Below the pieces are notes generated by a model that ran no database searches, was not told where the DNA came from, and saw only the letters and a program-made list of their open reading frames with translations. Positions 27,523 to 37,867 of a stretch of DNA of 64,000 bases are shown one piece after another. Position numbers and translations under genes: made by a program. The DNA comes from Bacillota bacterium (GTDB taxonomy: Bacteria; Bacillota; Dethiobacteria; DTU022). The first letter of the stretch is position 1. Each line of letters opens with the position of its first letter. The stretch is taken from contig JAWSUE010000004.1 of the NCBI GenBank assembly GCA_033549065.1, positions 124,001 through 188,000 on the forward strand. Direction: 5' to 3'.

Positions 27523-27969
27523 TTATACTATAAAAGAAACACTTATACCAGCCTCGGCAAAAATCTCTTTCGCCAGGGAATCTGGATAATTGCTTGATAG
27601 TATAAGATTTTTAACTCCTGCATTTACCAGCATTTTGGCACAAACAGCACAGGGATAATGGGTACAGTAAAGTACAGAGTTTTCTATAGCGACTCCATGG
27701 ATCGCTGCCTGTATAATTGCATTCTGTTCCGCATGAAGACCCCTGCATAACTCGTGTCTTTCTCCTGATGGAATATTCAGCTTCTCCCGGAGACAACCTA
27801 CCTCCTCACAATGCTTCAAGCCGCTGGGAGTTCCATTGTATCCCGTTGTAAGGATCCTTTTATTAAGCACTAACAACGCCCCTACTTGTCTCCTCAGGCA
27901 GGTAGAACGGGTTGCAACAACCGATGCAATTTGCATAAAATATCTATCCCAATCAGGTCGTTCACTCAA
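27523..27969 (-). CDS. dCMP/cytidine deaminase family protein (ComEB-like)
   Basis: This zinc-dependent deaminase most likely turns dCMP into dUMP for thymidylate synthesis. The product has about 148 residues. The catalytic HAEQNAI and the zinc ligands PCAVCAKML are present, together with the additional Cys/His cluster ([23 protein letters not shown]) usual in bacterial dCMP deaminases. Start: TTG at 27969, ten bases after GGAG, giving the family N-terminus [11 protein letters not shown]; a start at 28023 would overlap upp by 35 bp. It follows upp directly. Confidence 0.9.
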   Translation of the reverse strand: MSERPDWDRYFMQIASVVATRSTCLRRQVGALLVLNKRILTTGYNGTPSGLKHCEEVGCLREKLNIPSGERHELCRGLHAEQNAIIQAAIHGVAIENSVLYCTHYPCAVCAKMLVNAGVKNLILSSNYPDSLAKEIFAEAGISVSFIV

Positions 27970-27988
27970 CCTTAAATCACTCCTAAAC

Positions 27989-28618
27989 TCAAGCAGTACC
28001 AAATAACCTGTCACCGGCATCACCCAGGCCCGGTACTATATAAGCTTTCTCATTTAACTTTTCATCTACTGAAGCCAAATATATTTTAATATCGGGGTGA
28101 CTTTCAGTAATCGCTTTTAATCCTTCCGGAGCAGCAATCAGGCTGAGTACTGTAATATTTTTCACTCCGGCGTCTTTAAGAACCTTTACTGCATGTGCCG
28201 CAGATCCGCCTGTTGCCAGCATAGGCTCCAGCAGGAAACAATCAACGTCATCTATATCCGGAGGAAGATTGCAGTAGTATTCAACCGGCACATGTGTATC
28301 ATGATCACGGTATAAACCAATATGACCGGCTCGAGCATATGGAAATAACCGTAGGGCACCGGGAACCATTCCCAGTCCTGCCCGGAGGACTGCGACAAAA
28401 ACGGGATCTGATTCACTTATTTCAGGGCATTTTGCTTTCCCGACCGGAGTTACAAGATCAGTGTCTACCGTTTTCATGTCACGAACAGCTTCGTATAGCA
28501 ACAAGGCCGTTATTTCCTCAACCAATCCCCGGAATTGCCATGTTTCAGTTTCTATACGACGACACTGAGTAAGTTTGTGCTGAACCAGGGGATGATCAAC
28601 AACAAAAACCTGATCCAC
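27989..28618 (-). CDS. upp: Uracil phosphoribosyltransferase
   Basis: Upp salvages uracil to UMP with PRPP. The 209-residue protein has [15 protein letters not shown] and the PRPP loop [16 protein letters not shown], with the C-terminal [15 protein letters not shown] uracil-binding stretch. The start is GTG 28618, nine bases after AGAGGAG; a TTG three codons upstream is within reach of no separate Shine-Dalgarno sequence. glyA is upstream and the deaminase gene downstream. Confidence 0.97.
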   Translation of the reverse strand: MDQVFVVDHPLVQHKLTQCRRIETETWQFRGLVEEITALLLYEAVRDMKTVDTDLVTPVGKAKCPEISESDPVFVAVLRAGLGMVPGALRLFPYARAGHIGLYRDHDTHVPVEYYCNLPPDIDDVDCFLLEPMLATGGSAAHAVKVLKDAGVKNITVLSLIAAPEGLKAITESHPDIKIYLASVDEKLNEKAYIVPGLGDAGDRLFGTA

Positions 28619-28642
28619 AGTAATCAACTCCTCTGCATAATT

Positions 28643-29899
28643 TTAGTAGGCGGGATACTGTCGGCATATCGCAGTTACCCGGTTTTTCACTTTCTTTAAA
28701 TTTATCGTATCGCTCCGGTAATCGATCGCCATTTCGATCAGCTGAGCGATTTCTTTCATTTCTTCCTGCTTCATCCCTCGGGATGTCAGGGTTGGTGTTC
28801 CCAGTCTGATGCCGCTCGGATCATTGGCTCCTTTAGGATCAAAGGGTATCACATTTTTGTTAGCGGTTATATTCACACTTTCAAGCAACTGTTCTGCATC
28901 CCTGCCGCTAATATTTTTATTACGCAGGTCAACTAAAACCAAATGGCTATCTGTACCTCCCGTAACCAGTTCAAATCCACACTCAATTAATCCTTCAGCA
29001 AGCGAACGGGCATTAATCAATACCTTTTTTTGATATTTTACAAAATCGGGAGAGGATGCCTCTTTGCAGGCAACAGCTTTCGCCGCTATAATATGCATCA
29101 GCGGACCGCCTTGTAGTCCCGGAAAAACCGCTTTGTCTATATCCGCTGCATACTTCTCCCTACAAAAAATCATCCCGCCGCGGGGTCCTCGAAATGTTTT
29201 ATGGGTAGTAGCAGTTACTATGTCCGCACATAAAACAGGGTTAGGATGAACTCCGGCTGCAACAAGTCCTGCCGTATGAGCCATATCTACTAAAAAGATG
29301 GCCTCTACCTCTTCTGCAATTTTTTGAAATCCTTCAAAATCAATAAGCCGGGGGTATGAACTGGCCCCGGCAATAATCAGTTTCGGCCTGATATCAAGAG
29401 CAAGCTTCCTAACCACACTGAGATCAATCAGGCAGGAATCCCGGTTAACTCCATAACTGAATGAGCTGTAATAACGTCCAGAAATATTAACCTTGCTGCC
29501 ATGTGTAAGATGTCCGCCGTGGCTAAGATCCATCCCCAAAATCCGATCACCAGGGTTTAAAAGCGCCAGATAAACTGCCATATTGGCAGATGTACCCGAG
29601 TGTGGCTGCATATTAGCATGCTCTGCGTTAAAAATGCTTTTCGCCCTGTTGACGGCTAATTTTTCAGCCTCGTCGACATACAAACATCCCCCATAATATC
29701 TTGCCCCGGCATAACCTTCAGCGTACTTATTGGTCAGGACAGAACCCTGGGCTTCAAGGACGGCTCTACTGACCAGATTTTCTGAAGCAATCATAATTAA
29801 GTTGTTCTGCTGACGTTTCTTTTCATTTCTGATTGCGGAAAATAATTCAGGATCTGTTGCCTGAAGCGCTTTTTGGTTCATTGAGTTACGATTATTCAT
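28643..29899 (-). CDS. glyA: Serine hydroxymethyltransferase
   Basis: GlyA interconverts serine and glycine with tetrahydrofolate, feeding one-carbon units. The 418-residue PLP enzyme has the start of its active site in [15 protein letters not shown] and the PLP lysine Lys234 in [14 protein letters not shown]. Its order with upp and rpiB matches many Firmicutes (rpiB-glyA-upp). The methyl-tetrahydrofolate it can help supply or consume connects it with the methylamine system only in a general way. Confidence 0.98.
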   Translation of the reverse strand: MNNRNSMNQKALQATDPELFSAIRNEKKRQQNNLIMIASENLVSRAVLEAQGSVLTNKYAEGYAGARYYGGCLYVDEAEKLAVNRAKSIFNAEHANMQPHSGTSANMAVYLALLNPGDRILGMDLSHGGHLTHGSKVNISGRYYSSFSYGVNRDSCLIDLSVVRKLALDIRPKLIIAGASSYPRLIDFEGFQKIAEEVEAIFLVDMAHTAGLVAAGVHPNPVLCADIVTATTHKTFRGPRGGMIFCREKYAADIDKAVFPGLQGGPLMHIIAAKAVACKEASSPDFVKYQKKVLINARSLAEGLIECGFELVTGGTDSHLVLVDLRNKNISGRDAEQLLESVNITANKNVIPFDPKGANDPSGIRLGTPTLTSRGMKQEEMKEIAQLIEMAIDYRSDTINLKKVKNRVTAICRQYPAY

Positions 29900-30008
29900 G
29901 ATGCTGGCTCATCTCCATATTCACTACGTGGTCGGGAATTTGGCTCCATGAGATTTTAAATACTGATGAATATTATATCAATAGAACTGTAAAAAGTTCT
30001 CCTTATGA

Positions 30009-30452
30009 TCATAATCCTTGTTCTATAGCGGTTATTTTTTCAAGCCTTCTGCTATGTCGACCGCCGTCAAAGGAACTGCTCAAAAAGGTTTCAACAATAT
30101 CAATGGCCAGACCCTGACCAAGAACTCTCGATCCCATGGTCAGAATATTGGCATCATTATGTTCCCGGGCACAACTGGCTGAATAAGATTCACTGCAAAG
30201 AGCTGCCCTTATACCATGATGTTTATTCGCTGCAATTGACATCCCTATTCCCGTTCCACAGATCAAGATGCCAAATGAACAGTCTCTGGTTTTAACAGCA
30301 TTTACAACTGCTACGGCTATATCCGGATAATCGGCACCAGTCTCATCAAGTACCCCAAAATCTATTGCCTCCCGGCTTCCGGAGTTCAGGTAATTGATTA
30401 CCTGTTTTTTCAAATGATATCCTGCATGATCACTGCCGATTGCAATTTTCAT
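30009..30452 (-). CDS. rpiB: Ribose 5-phosphate isomerase B
   Basis: RpiB interconverts ribose 5-phosphate and ribulose 5-phosphate. The 147-residue protein has KIAIGSDHAGYHLK, the catalytic Cys in LICGTGIGMSIAANK and the EHNDANIL segment. The ATG at 30452, nine bases after GGAGG, is chosen over an ATG three codons earlier. Its start overlaps the upstream phosphatase gene by 23 bp. Confidence 0.96.
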   Translation of the reverse strand: MKIAIGSDHAGYHLKKQVINYLNSGSREAIDFGVLDETGADYPDIAVAVVNAVKTRDCSFGILICGTGIGMSIAANKHHGIRAALCSESYSASCAREHNDANILTMGSRVLGQGLAIDIVETFLSSSFDGGRHSRRLEKITAIEQGL

Positions 30453-30936
30453 TATATCCATCCTCCTTCAGGACTTGCATAATCTTCTTTATAGACTTGT
30501 GGATCTCCTCTAACACATTTTGATAAATTTCCAGACTCTGCCCATAAGGATCATCTATATCATAATCGCCTTCTTCTCCGGGCAAAGATGCAAATTCTTT
30601 AAGAAGGTAGGTTTTGCTTTTCAAGTGGGGATATTTAAATAATAATTGCCGAAGGTGTGACCTGGTCATGACAAAAATCATATCGGCTTGATCGGCAATC
30701 TCATAGGAAATCTGTGAGGCTCGCTTATTTTCAGTAAGAAATATTTTTTTCTCTTCAAGAAGCAGCTTTACCTGTTCTGAAACTTCTGACCCTTCCAGGG
30801 CAAAGAGCCCTGCGGAGCTAACAGAAATTTCATCAGCCAGATTATACTTATTGATTTCATGCTTCATTAATCCCTCTGCCAACGGGCTGCGACATGTATT
30901 TCCCGTACAAACAAATAAAATGTTTAATTTCGTCAG
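30430..30936 (-). CDS. Low-molecular-weight phosphatase, YwlE-like protein-arginine phosphatase (CTG start)
   Basis: This 168-residue protein has the family signature only if translation begins upstream of any ATG, GTG or TTG. CTG at 30934-30936 lies eight bases after GGGGAGG and gives LTKLNILFVCTGNTCRSP, with nucleophile Cys10, Arg16 and the late Asp in DIDDPYG. A TTG at 30882 would remove the active site. The Thr in C-T-G-N-T-C-R matches the residue that gives B. subtilis YwlE its phosphoarginine specificity, so an arginine phosphatase is likely. The gene lies between sua5 and rpiB, as in B. subtilis. A TAA stop lies just upstream, so no hidden longer start exists. Confidence 0.88.
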   Translation of the reverse strand: MTKLNILFVCTGNTCRSPLAEGLMKHEINKYNLADEISVSSAGLFALEGSEVSEQVKLLLEEKKIFLTENKRASQISYEIADQADMIFVMTRSHLRQLLFKYPHLKSKTYLLKEFASLPGEEGDYDIDDPYGQSLEIYQNVLEEIHKSIKKIMQVLKEDGYNENCNRQ

Positions 30937-30951
30937 TAATTTCGCCTCCCC

Positions 30952-31980
30952 TTACATTACCCTGAGTATCCGAAGAGCTGCCTTACGAAGCCTGTTCATT
31001 ACCGCAAAGCCTATCCCCGGCATATCGATTTCCTCTGCCAGAATCAAGTCAATGCCCTCACGATCCATTTGCCGCAGTGCACTGTATAAATATGCTGCAA
31101 GTTGCTCAGGGTCATCACTATTACAAAGATATTTATTCTTGATATACTGATTAAGAAACCGAACTTTCATATTATGATATTGGAAATGGCGTTTAATTGC
31201 CATAACAAGAAGCTTTCGTCTCACTTTACTGCCAACGACCAAAATCAAAGGGGCTATGGGTGCATAGTGCCGGTATTTCATTCCCGGAGAAGGGGGAACA
31301 GCAGATGATTGGTTATATCCCGATGTAATGACCCTGGTTCCTAATACCCTTTCCAGTTCTTCCTTTGATATGCCACCCGGCCTTAAAATAATTGGAACAT
31401 CTCCCGAAAGATCCAATACAGTTGATTCTAACCCTATTGAGCAGGCATCACTGGCTATAACTGCATCAATACTGCCGGCAAGATCTTCGAGAACGTCTTG
31501 ATAAGAAGTAGGGCTGGGGCTTCCTGAACGATTAGCACTGGGAGCAGCAATCGGTTTGCCGGAAAGTTTGAGTAATTTGATCGCCGCCGGATGTGCAGGC
31601 ATACGCACAGCCACTGTTGACAAACCTGCACTGACAATGGGAGGGATAATATCTGACCTGGGTAAGACCAGGCTGAGAGGGCCGGGCCAGAAATAATTGA
31701 CTAGAGAGGAGGCTGATTCTGAAATCGTCCCGGATACCAGTTTAACCTGTTCAGGATCAGACAGATGGACTATAAGCGGGTTATCTGAAGGACGCCCTTT
31801 TGCTTGAAATATTTTCTCAACCGCTTTGGGGTTTGTAGCGTCCGCTCCAAGCCCATAGACAGTCTCGGTAGGAAAAGCAACCAGACCGCCTTTCTCTATA
31901 ATCCTGGCTGCAACCCGAACCGATTCATAATCATCTTTAAGCAGCAGGGTCCCTTTAATCCGTCTGATTTTGCGTTTCAT
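30952..31980 (-). CDS. L-threonylcarbamoyladenylate synthase (Sua5/TsaC)
   Basis: The enzyme makes threonylcarbamoyl-AMP from threonine, bicarbonate and ATP for t6A modification of tRNA. The 342-residue protein has the YrdC domain (GLVAFPTETVYGLGADA, KGRPSDNPLIVHL, SANRSGSPSPT) followed by the C-terminal Sua5 domain that separates the long form from TsaC. prmC and prfA lie a few genes upstream, a common association. Confidence 0.95.
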   Translation of the reverse strand: MKRKIRRIKGTLLLKDDYESVRVAARIIEKGGLVAFPTETVYGLGADATNPKAVEKIFQAKGRPSDNPLIVHLSDPEQVKLVSGTISESASSLVNYFWPGPLSLVLPRSDIIPPIVSAGLSTVAVRMPAHPAAIKLLKLSGKPIAAPSANRSGSPSPTSYQDVLEDLAGSIDAVIASDACSIGLESTVLDLSGDVPIILRPGGISKEELERVLGTRVITSGYNQSSAVPPSPGMKYRHYAPIAPLILVVGSKVRRKLLVMAIKRHFQYHNMKVRFLNQYIKNKYLCNSDDPEQLAAYLYSALRQMDREGIDLILAEEIDMPGIGFAVMNRLRKAALRILRVM

Positions 31981-32016
31981 CGGATCAACTCTTTTTACAA
32001 AGTATCAATCAGCAGT

Positions 32017-33618
32017 TTAATCTTCAAGAACAAGATATGCTATGTTGTTGGCATGATCAGCAACCCGTTCCAGGTTACTTAGAAAATCAAGATATATTAC
32101 TCCCGAGGCCGGATAACATTTTTTAGTATTGATCCGATCGATGTGTTTTTTACGAAGTGTTTTTTCCTGTTCATCTACTTCATCGTCTTCACGAACAATC
32201 AAACGTGCCGACTCTTTGTCTTCAAGTTCAAAAGCTTTGATAGCTCTCTCCAACATGGAATTTACCTTGTTGTAAAATTCAGTAATCTCCTCAAGTGCTG
32301 TTGCAGAAAAAGGCAGTCTTTCCTCAGTTTTCAATTCAGCCAATTGCATAATGTTTTCAGCATGATCACCTATTCTCTCTAGGTCGTTGGCGGCAGACAT
32401 AAGGTTCGCAACAGTTTTCGATTGTTCTTGAGACATTGAATGCTGGGAAAGATCAGCTAGGTATACGTTAATCTCTTTTTCTAATCCGTCAACAAGTTCT
32501 TCCATCTGTTCAATGTGTTTAATTCTTTTCAGATCATTTTTCAGAAATACCTGCATTGATTCATCCAACATTTCACGGGCAATGCCAGCCATCCTCAGCA
32601 GTTCCTGTTTGGCGCCACCGATTGCAATAGACGGTGTTTTCAATATTCGCGGATCGAGATATTTGGGCCCAAATTCTATTTTTTCATCTACCCCCGGAAC
32701 GATAACGCAGATCAAACGTGTAAAATATTTTAGGAATACAAGAAACACAACTGTATTGAGAACATTAAAGATAGTATGGGCGTTTGCAACCTGGCGGGGA
32801 ACAGTCGAGGCTGTTTCAATAATTATATCAGTAAATGGCTTAAGTAATAACAGGGCAAGAATAACCCCGATCACATTGAAGAGCACATGGGCAATAGCCG
32901 CCCGGCGTGCAGCAACACTTGCGCCAATGCTGGCCAGCATCGCAGTTATGCAAGTACCGATATTTGTGCCAAGTATTAGGGGTACTGCTGAATGAAAGGG
33001 AATAAGATCCTGCATAGTAAGGGCTATAATAACACCAGTTGATGCGCTGCTGCTTTGAATGAGGGCAGTAAATATGGCACCAGCGATAATTCCGAGTATT
33101 GGATGTTCACTGAACTGTGCAAGCAGGTAGTGAAATCCCTCAAGCTCTCTTAAAGGGTACATTCCGTTTGACATAGTTGTCATGCCGAGAAAAAGCAACC
33201 CGACACCAAGAACAGTCTGTCCTACATAGCGATGAAACTTGCGGCGGCCAAAAAAATTCATGATCGACCCGATGCCTATGGCCGGCAACGCAATTACGCC
33301 AACTTTAAATGATACAATCTGTGCTGTAACAGTTGTTCCGATATTTGCCCCGATAATCACGCTTACCGCCTGGGCCAGGTTCATCAGTCCGGCATTGGCA
33401 AATCCGACGACCATAACCGTTGATGTACTGCTGCTCTGGACCAGAATTGTGACGATTATTCCGGTTAATACCCCCAGAACAGGATTATTGGTTAAGACTT
33501 CCAGGATTTTTCTGAACCTGTCTCCGGCTGCTTTCTGCATCCCGGAGGCCATAATTTGAATGCCGAACAAGAAAAGACCTAACCCGCCAAGAGTGCTGAA
33601 AGCCATATTCCAGTACAA
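32017..33618 (-). CDS. Na/Pi cotransporter family protein with PhoU-like domain
   Basis: This 533-residue protein has two repeated membrane domains with QSSSTSTVMVVGFANAG and QSSSASTGVIIAL motifs typical of NptA/YjbB-type sodium-phosphate transporters, and a cytoplasmic C-terminal PhoU-like helical domain (about 340-533). The start is TTG nine bases after GGAGG. In bacteria such proteins export or import phosphate with sodium; direction cannot be told. It fits a cell that maintains a sodium gradient. Confidence 0.92.
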   Translation of the reverse strand: MYWNMAFSTLGGLGLFLFGIQIMASGMQKAAGDRFRKILEVLTNNPVLGVLTGIIVTILVQSSSTSTVMVVGFANAGLMNLAQAVSVIIGANIGTTVTAQIVSFKVGVIALPAIGIGSIMNFFGRRKFHRYVGQTVLGVGLLFLGMTTMSNGMYPLRELEGFHYLLAQFSEHPILGIIAGAIFTALIQSSSASTGVIIALTMQDLIPFHSAVPLILGTNIGTCITAMLASIGASVAARRAAIAHVLFNVIGVILALLLLKPFTDIIIETASTVPRQVANAHTIFNVLNTVVFLVFLKYFTRLICVIVPGVDEKIEFGPKYLDPRILKTPSIAIGGAKQELLRMAGIAREMLDESMQVFLKNDLKRIKHIEQMEELVDGLEKEINVYLADLSQHSMSQEQSKTVANLMSAANDLERIGDHAENIMQLAELKTEERLPFSATALEEITEFYNKVNSMLERAIKAFELEDKESARLIVREDDEVDEQEKTLRKKHIDRINTKKCYPASGVIYLDFLSNLERVADHANNIAYLVLED

Positions 33619-33731
33619 TTATTTGACCCTCCATGGGCATATTGAAATTTAACCTACTTGGTAGACACCTTCGATATTATAAAGGAAACCAGCTTCTTTT
33701 ACAATCCATTCTCTATCAATCATTAATTTCC

Positions 33732-33758
33732 TTGTTCCATGCTCGCTTGTGCTATAAT
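33732..33758 (+). promoter_or_regulatory. Promoter of nikR (extended -10)
   Basis: TATAAT at 33753-33758 is preceded by TGC, making an extended -10, with a poor -35 (TTGTTC, 15 bases upstream). It lies about 33 bases before the chosen nikR start. No clear NikR palindrome overlaps it. Confidence 0.6.
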
Positions 33759-33790
33759 CAAATAAAAGAATTTTGGAGGTCTGCCAACCT

Positions 33791-34210
33791 ATGTCAGGAC
33801 TGATCAGATTCGGCATATCCATGGAAAAAGAATTACTATCACGGTTGGATAGAGAGATAGTCAAGCGGGGTTATCCGAACCGATCAGAGGCAATCAGGGA
33901 TTTAATCCGCAACCAGCTGGTTGAACTTGATTGGTCGCAGGATGAAGAAGAAGTCGCCGGTACAATTACGATTATCTATAATCACCACGTTAAAGGACTA
34001 AGCGATCTGCTTCTGGAACTTCAACATCAGCATCACGATATGATCATATCTGTTATGCATGTTCACCTTGAGCATGATCACTGTCTGGAAGTGATGGTAA
34101 TAAAAGGCAGATCTGCTGAAGCAAAAGAGTTAGCCGGACGTTTGATTGGCGTAAAAGGGGTTAAACATGGCAAATTGACCATCACTTCAACCGGAAAGGG
34201 CTTAAACTGA
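33791..34210 (+). CDS. nikR: Nickel-responsive transcriptional regulator NikR
   Basis: NikR represses nickel uptake genes when nickel is plentiful. The 139-residue protein has an N-terminal ribbon-helix-helix (RFGISMEKELLSRLD, NRSEAIRDLIR) and a C-terminal ACT-like domain with the nickel ligands His in QHHDMIISVMHVH and Cys in EHDHCLEVMV. ATG 33791 is chosen; the TTG at 33773 is part of TTGGAGG, the ribosome binding site. It is one of two plus-strand genes and appears monocistronic. Its target operon is not in the window. Nickel use fits cooC at 4616. Confidence 0.94.
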   Translation: MSGLIRFGISMEKELLSRLDREIVKRGYPNRSEAIRDLIRNQLVELDWSQDEEEVAGTITIIYNHHVKGLSDLLLELQHQHHDMIISVMHVHLEHDHCLEVMVIKGRSAEAKELAGRLIGVKGVKHGKLTITSTGKGLN

Positions 34211-34214
34211 TAAG

Positions 34215-35111
34215 TTAACCAATTCTACCTTCCAAAATCCTGGGCCAACCTGCCAGGTCATAATGCCAAATCATTGATTCAAACAATCCTGTACTCCGGC
34301 ATAGATTTTCAACTTGATCTTTCTGATCCGCTCCAATTTCCAACAATAAAAGAAATGGTCTTGTGATATATGCTTCAAGGTGTTCCAGAATTTCGCGATA
34401 TCCATTTAACCCATCACTTCCCCCTGACAACGCTCCAATTGGTTCATAATCTTTGATTTCTCTTGGTAGCGTTTTAATGTCTTCATCATTCAGATACGGA
34501 GGATTCGCGGTTACAAGATTAAAAACCGGTTTTGGGGTAATTGCATTGAGAGCACTCAAATAGCTTCCCTGCAGCCATTTGAACTTGTTGTCCACACCGT
34601 ACATGCCAGCATTTTTTCTGGCCAGGCTAATTGCATCGGCAGAAATATCTACAGCCCACATCTCAAGCCCCTCTAACTCAAGCATCAGGGTAATGGCAAT
34701 AATTCCACTTCCGGTACCTAAATCTATAGCTCTGATCTTATTATTATGTACTGTAGACAGTTGTTTGCGCCAATCAAGAGCGCATTCTATAATCTGCTCT
34801 GTTTCCGGTCTTGGAATTAAAACATCTCTGGTAACCTGAAAAGGCCTTCCATAAAAGTATTTTTCTCCAGTAATATAGGCTAGCGGTTCATGCCGGCATC
34901 TTCTCTCTATAGCATTTTCGAATCGCCTTTGGATTGTTCTGTTTAAGATCATATCCCTATCAGATAATAACCTAAGCCTATCTATACCCAGTAAGTAGGC
35001 AAGAATAATATCCGCTTCTGTTCGTGAAGATTGAACACCAGCTTTTTTTAAACAAAGAGAAGCCCTGTTCAGAGCTTCTCCGATAGTTTCCAGGGCCATT
35101 GAGGAGATCAT
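34215..35111 (-). CDS. prmC: Release factor glutamine methyltransferase
   Basis: PrmC methylates the GGQ glutamine of release factors RF1 and RF2 using SAM. The 298-residue protein has an N-terminal helical domain, the SAM loop [16 protein letters not shown] and the catalytic NPPY (TANPPYLND). It overlaps the end of prfA by four bases, the usual gene pair. Full methylation of RF1 affects how well UAG is read as a stop, which matters here. Confidence 0.96.
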   Translation of the reverse strand: MISSMALETIGEALNRASLCLKKAGVQSSRTEADIILAYLLGIDRLRLLSDRDMILNRTIQRRFENAIERRCRHEPLAYITGEKYFYGRPFQVTRDVLIPRPETEQIIECALDWRKQLSTVHNNKIRAIDLGTGSGIIAITLMLELEGLEMWAVDISADAISLARKNAGMYGVDNKFKWLQGSYLSALNAITPKPVFNLVTANPPYLNDEDIKTLPREIKDYEPIGALSGGSDGLNGYREILEHLEAYITRPFLLLLEIGADQKDQVENLCRSTGLFESMIWHYDLAGWPRILEGRIG

Positions 35112-36178
35112 TCCTCTACAGATTTCAACTTTTCCTGATGCTCATTCTCAGTAAGATGCTCAACAATATCATCAAGATCACCGGCCAGGATTAAATCAAG
35201 CTTATGCAAGGTTAAACCGATACGATGATCTGTTACCCTGTTTTGGGGAAAATTATATGTGCGGATTCTTTCACTGCGATCACCACTACCAACCATTGTT
35301 TTTCTGGTCTGGGCAAGTTCGGCATTTTGCTCAGATATATATTTGTCCAACAGCCGACTGCGTAGTATCCTCAGTGCTTTCTCTTTATTCTGAAGCTGAG
35401 ATTTTTCATCCTGACAGCTTACAACAACTCCGCTAGGTATATGGGTAATACGTACTGCTGATTGGGTTGTATTGACACTTTGTCCTCCAGGACCGGTAGC
35501 ACAAAATGTATCAATTCTTAGATCCTGAGGGTTAACCTCAATTTCTACTTCTTCAACTTCCGGGAGAACTGCTACAGTAGCAGCAGAAGTGTGGATTCTC
35601 CCGCCAGATTCAGTGGTTGGTATACGCTGAACACGATGTACGCCGCTTTCATATTTTAAACGGCTGTATGCGCCTTTACCTTCAACTCCCAAAATTACTT
35701 CTTTAAAGCCACCAATGTCAGTGGGATGAGAATCAACAATCTCTGCTTTAAAATTATTTCTTTCCGCATAACGTGAATACATCTTCAGCAGGTCAGCAGC
35801 AAAAAGAGCTGCTTCTTCACCACCTGTACCTGCTCTGATCTCAATAAAAACATTTTTATCATCATACGGATCTTTAGGCAGAAGAAGTTTATTTAATTCT
35901 TCTTCTATACTCTCTTTTTCCTGAATCAGGCTGCTTAATTCGGTTTGTAAAAAATCGGTCATATCTGCTTCCTCAGTATCCCCGATCATCTCTTCTGCTT
36001 CGAATATTTCTCTATTTACTTCTTTATATCGTCGGTATAAATCAACAACTGGTGAAAGAGCAGCGATTTCCTTGGACATTTTGAGCCATTCGTCACGCTG
36101 TTCTATGGTTTTTGGATCACTGAGCAGCAGCTCCAGTTCACTGTATCTTTTTTCAATTGTTTCCAGCTTGTCATGCAT
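35108..36178 (-). CDS. prfA: Peptide chain release factor 1
   Basis: RF1 ends translation at UAA and UAG. The 356-residue protein has the GGQ motif (residues 231-233 in [12 protein letters not shown]) and the codon-recognition tripeptide region [17 protein letters not shown], where the motif reads Pro187-Thr-Thr rather than the E. coli PAT or Bacillus PVT. Pro and the final Thr are kept. The gene is intact, so UAG should act as a stop unless it meets competition from tRNA-Pyl. It is followed by prmC and preceded by rpmE. Confidence 0.97.
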   Translation of the reverse strand: MHDKLETIEKRYSELELLLSDPKTIEQRDEWLKMSKEIAALSPVVDLYRRYKEVNREIFEAEEMIGDTEEADMTDFLQTELSSLIQEKESIEEELNKLLLPKDPYDDKNVFIEIRAGTGGEEAALFAADLLKMYSRYAERNNFKAEIVDSHPTDIGGFKEVILGVEGKGAYSRLKYESGVHRVQRIPTTESGGRIHTSAATVAVLPEVEEVEIEVNPQDLRIDTFCATGPGGQSVNTTQSAVRITHIPSGVVVSCQDEKSQLQNKEKALRILRSRLLDKYISEQNAELAQTRKTMVGSGDRSERIRTYNFPQNRVTDHRIGLTLHKLDLILAGDLDDIVEHLTENEHQEKLKSVEE

Positions 36179-36240
36179 AACCTATCACCTTTGATCAATT
36201 TACGCTTTATAATTTATGGGTAGACAATAAAAAGCCACCA

Positions 36241-36275
36241 GAAAAGAAAAAGAGCAGAGCACATGAGCTCTGCTC
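36241..36275 (-). terminator. Intrinsic terminator between rpmE and prfA
   Basis: A perfect nine-base stem (GAGCAGAGC with GCTCTGCTC, 36252-36275) is followed on the minus strand by a T-rich run. It lies five bases after the rpmE stop, so rpmE is probably transcribed apart from prfA. Confidence 0.85.
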
Positions 36276-36280
36276 CCGAT

Positions 36281-36478
36281 TTACATACCATACTTGCGTT
36301 TGAATCTTTCAACACGTCCACCGGTGTCAACAAATTTCTGTTTGCCTGTGAAAAATGGATGACATTTAGAACAGATTTCTACTTTAATATTCTCACTTGT
36401 TGAACCTGTCTCGAAAGTTTCACCACATGCACAGGTGACTGTTGCCCGGTAATATTTTGGATGCAGATCTGCCTTCAT
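36281..36478 (-). CDS. rpmE: 50S ribosomal protein bL31 (zinc type)
   Basis: The 65-residue protein is the zinc-binding form of L31: CACGETF and [14 protein letters not shown] supply the cysteine ligands. A good promoter lies just upstream and a terminator just downstream. The start ATG follows AAGGAGG. Confidence 0.97.
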   Translation of the reverse strand: MKADLHPKYYRATVTCACGETFETGSTSENIKVEICSKCHPFFTGKQKFVDTGGRVERFKRKYGM

Positions 36479-36513
36479 CTAGATAAACCTCCTTCTATCA
36501 TTCCCGAAATAAA

Positions 36514-36542
36514 ATGATAGCATAAAGCGCTTTATTCTGCAA
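36514..36542 (-). promoter_or_regulatory. Promoter of rpmE
   Basis: On the minus strand TTGCAG (36537-36542) and TATCAT (36514-36519) are 17 bases apart, about 36 bases before the rpmE start. Confidence 0.75.
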
Positions 36543-36601
36543 CTAGCCGCGATCACTCATTTAAACTCTTACCGAGGGGATGTGAAATGAACATGCCTAT
36601 G

Positions 36602-37849
36602 CTAAGACATGGTATGCATATTACTTAAAAATTCTTCATTATTTTTTGTTTTCTTCAACCTATCAAGTAGGGCTTCAAGAAATTCAATGCTTGTGCTACT
36701 TCCCATCGCCCGACGGAGAGCCCACATTAGCTCTATTTTACGTTCATCGAGTAAAAGCTCTTCCCGCCTTGTTCCTGATCGGGAAATATCAATTGCCGGG
36801 AATATTCGGCGTTCAGAAATTCTACGATCAAGATGGAGTTCCATATTGCCGGTTCCCTTGAATTCTTCATAAACGACATCATCCATCCTGCTTCCCGTAT
36901 CCACAATGGCGGTTGCCAATATTGTCATGCTGCCACCACCATCTATGTTACGTGCAGCGCCAAAAAATCTTTTAGGTTTGTAAAATGCTCCGGGATCTAT
37001 CCCTCCTGATAACGTCCTACCACTTGGGGGAATCACCAGGTTGTATGCTCTGGTTAGTCGTGTAATACTGTCAAGAAGAACTGCAACATCTTTTCCCTGT
37101 TCAACCAGTCTCTGAGAACGTTCCAGAACTAGTTCAGCAATACGGATGTGGTTTTCAGGTTTCTGATCGAATGTAGAGCTGACTACATCAGCATCAACAC
37201 TGCGTTCCATATCGGTTACTTCTTCAGGGCGTTCATCGATGAGCAATATAATAAGTTCTATCTCCGGATGGTTTATAGATATACTATTTGCAAGCTGCTT
37301 CAAAAGCATAGTTTTACCTGCTTTGGGAGGTGATACAATTAAGCCCCGCTGTCCTTTTCCGATCGGTATAAGGAGATCAATGATTCTTGTTGAAAGAATA
37401 TGCGGTTTTGTCTCCATTATAATTATTTCATCGGGGTGGATGGGAACAAGTGAAGTGTATCCCGGACGATTAGCTAATATTTCAGGATCTTCTCCATTGA
37501 TTGCCTCAACCTGCAAGAGAGCATAGTAACGTTCATTATCCTTGGGCGGGCGTATCCTACCGGTTATAATATCTCCGGTACGCATATTGAAGCGCCTGAT
37601 CTGAGAAGCTGAGATATAAATATCGTCATCGGAAAAATAATACTTTTTTCGTCTCAGGAAGCCAAATCCATCTGTCATTATCTCTAGCATTCCTGAAGCA
37701 CTATGCTGCTCACCATTTTCGGAAAATAACCGGGTCAGGGATTCAATCAGTTCCGGCTTACGCATGGTTGACTGACCCTTAATTTCGTGTTCTTTTGCCA
37801 GCTTATGCAGATCATTTAAAGTCATCATTTTCAGTTTTTCTATATCCAA
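36602..37849 (-). CDS. rho: Transcription termination factor Rho
   Basis: Rho is a hexameric RNA-dependent ATPase. The product of about 415 residues has the Rho N-terminal SAP-like domain ([14 protein letters not shown]), an RNA-binding OB domain and Walker [14 protein letters not shown] with [12 protein letters not shown]. The start is TTG seven bases after AAAGGTGG; a GTG at 37861 is possible. The gene ends in TAG. Confidence 0.97.
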   Translation of the reverse strand: MDIEKLKMMTLNDLHKLAKEHEIKGQSTMRKPELIESLTRLFSENGEQHSASGMLEIMTDGFGFLRRKKYYFSDDDIYISASQIRRFNMRTGDIITGRIRPPKDNERYYALLQVEAINGEDPEILANRPGYTSLVPIHPDEIIIMETKPHILSTRIIDLLIPIGKGQRGLIVSPPKAGKTMLLKQLANSISINHPEIELIILLIDERPEEVTDMERSVDADVVSSTFDQKPENHIRIAELVLERSQRLVEQGKDVAVLLDSITRLTRAYNLVIPPSGRTLSGGIDPGAFYKPKRFFGAARNIDGGGSMTILATAIVDTGSRMDDVVYEEFKGTGNMELHLDRRISERRIFPAIDISRSGTRREELLLDERKIELMWALRRAMGSSTSIEFLEALLDRLKKTKNNEEFLSNMHTMS

Positions 37850-37867
37850 AACAGACACCACCTTTGG

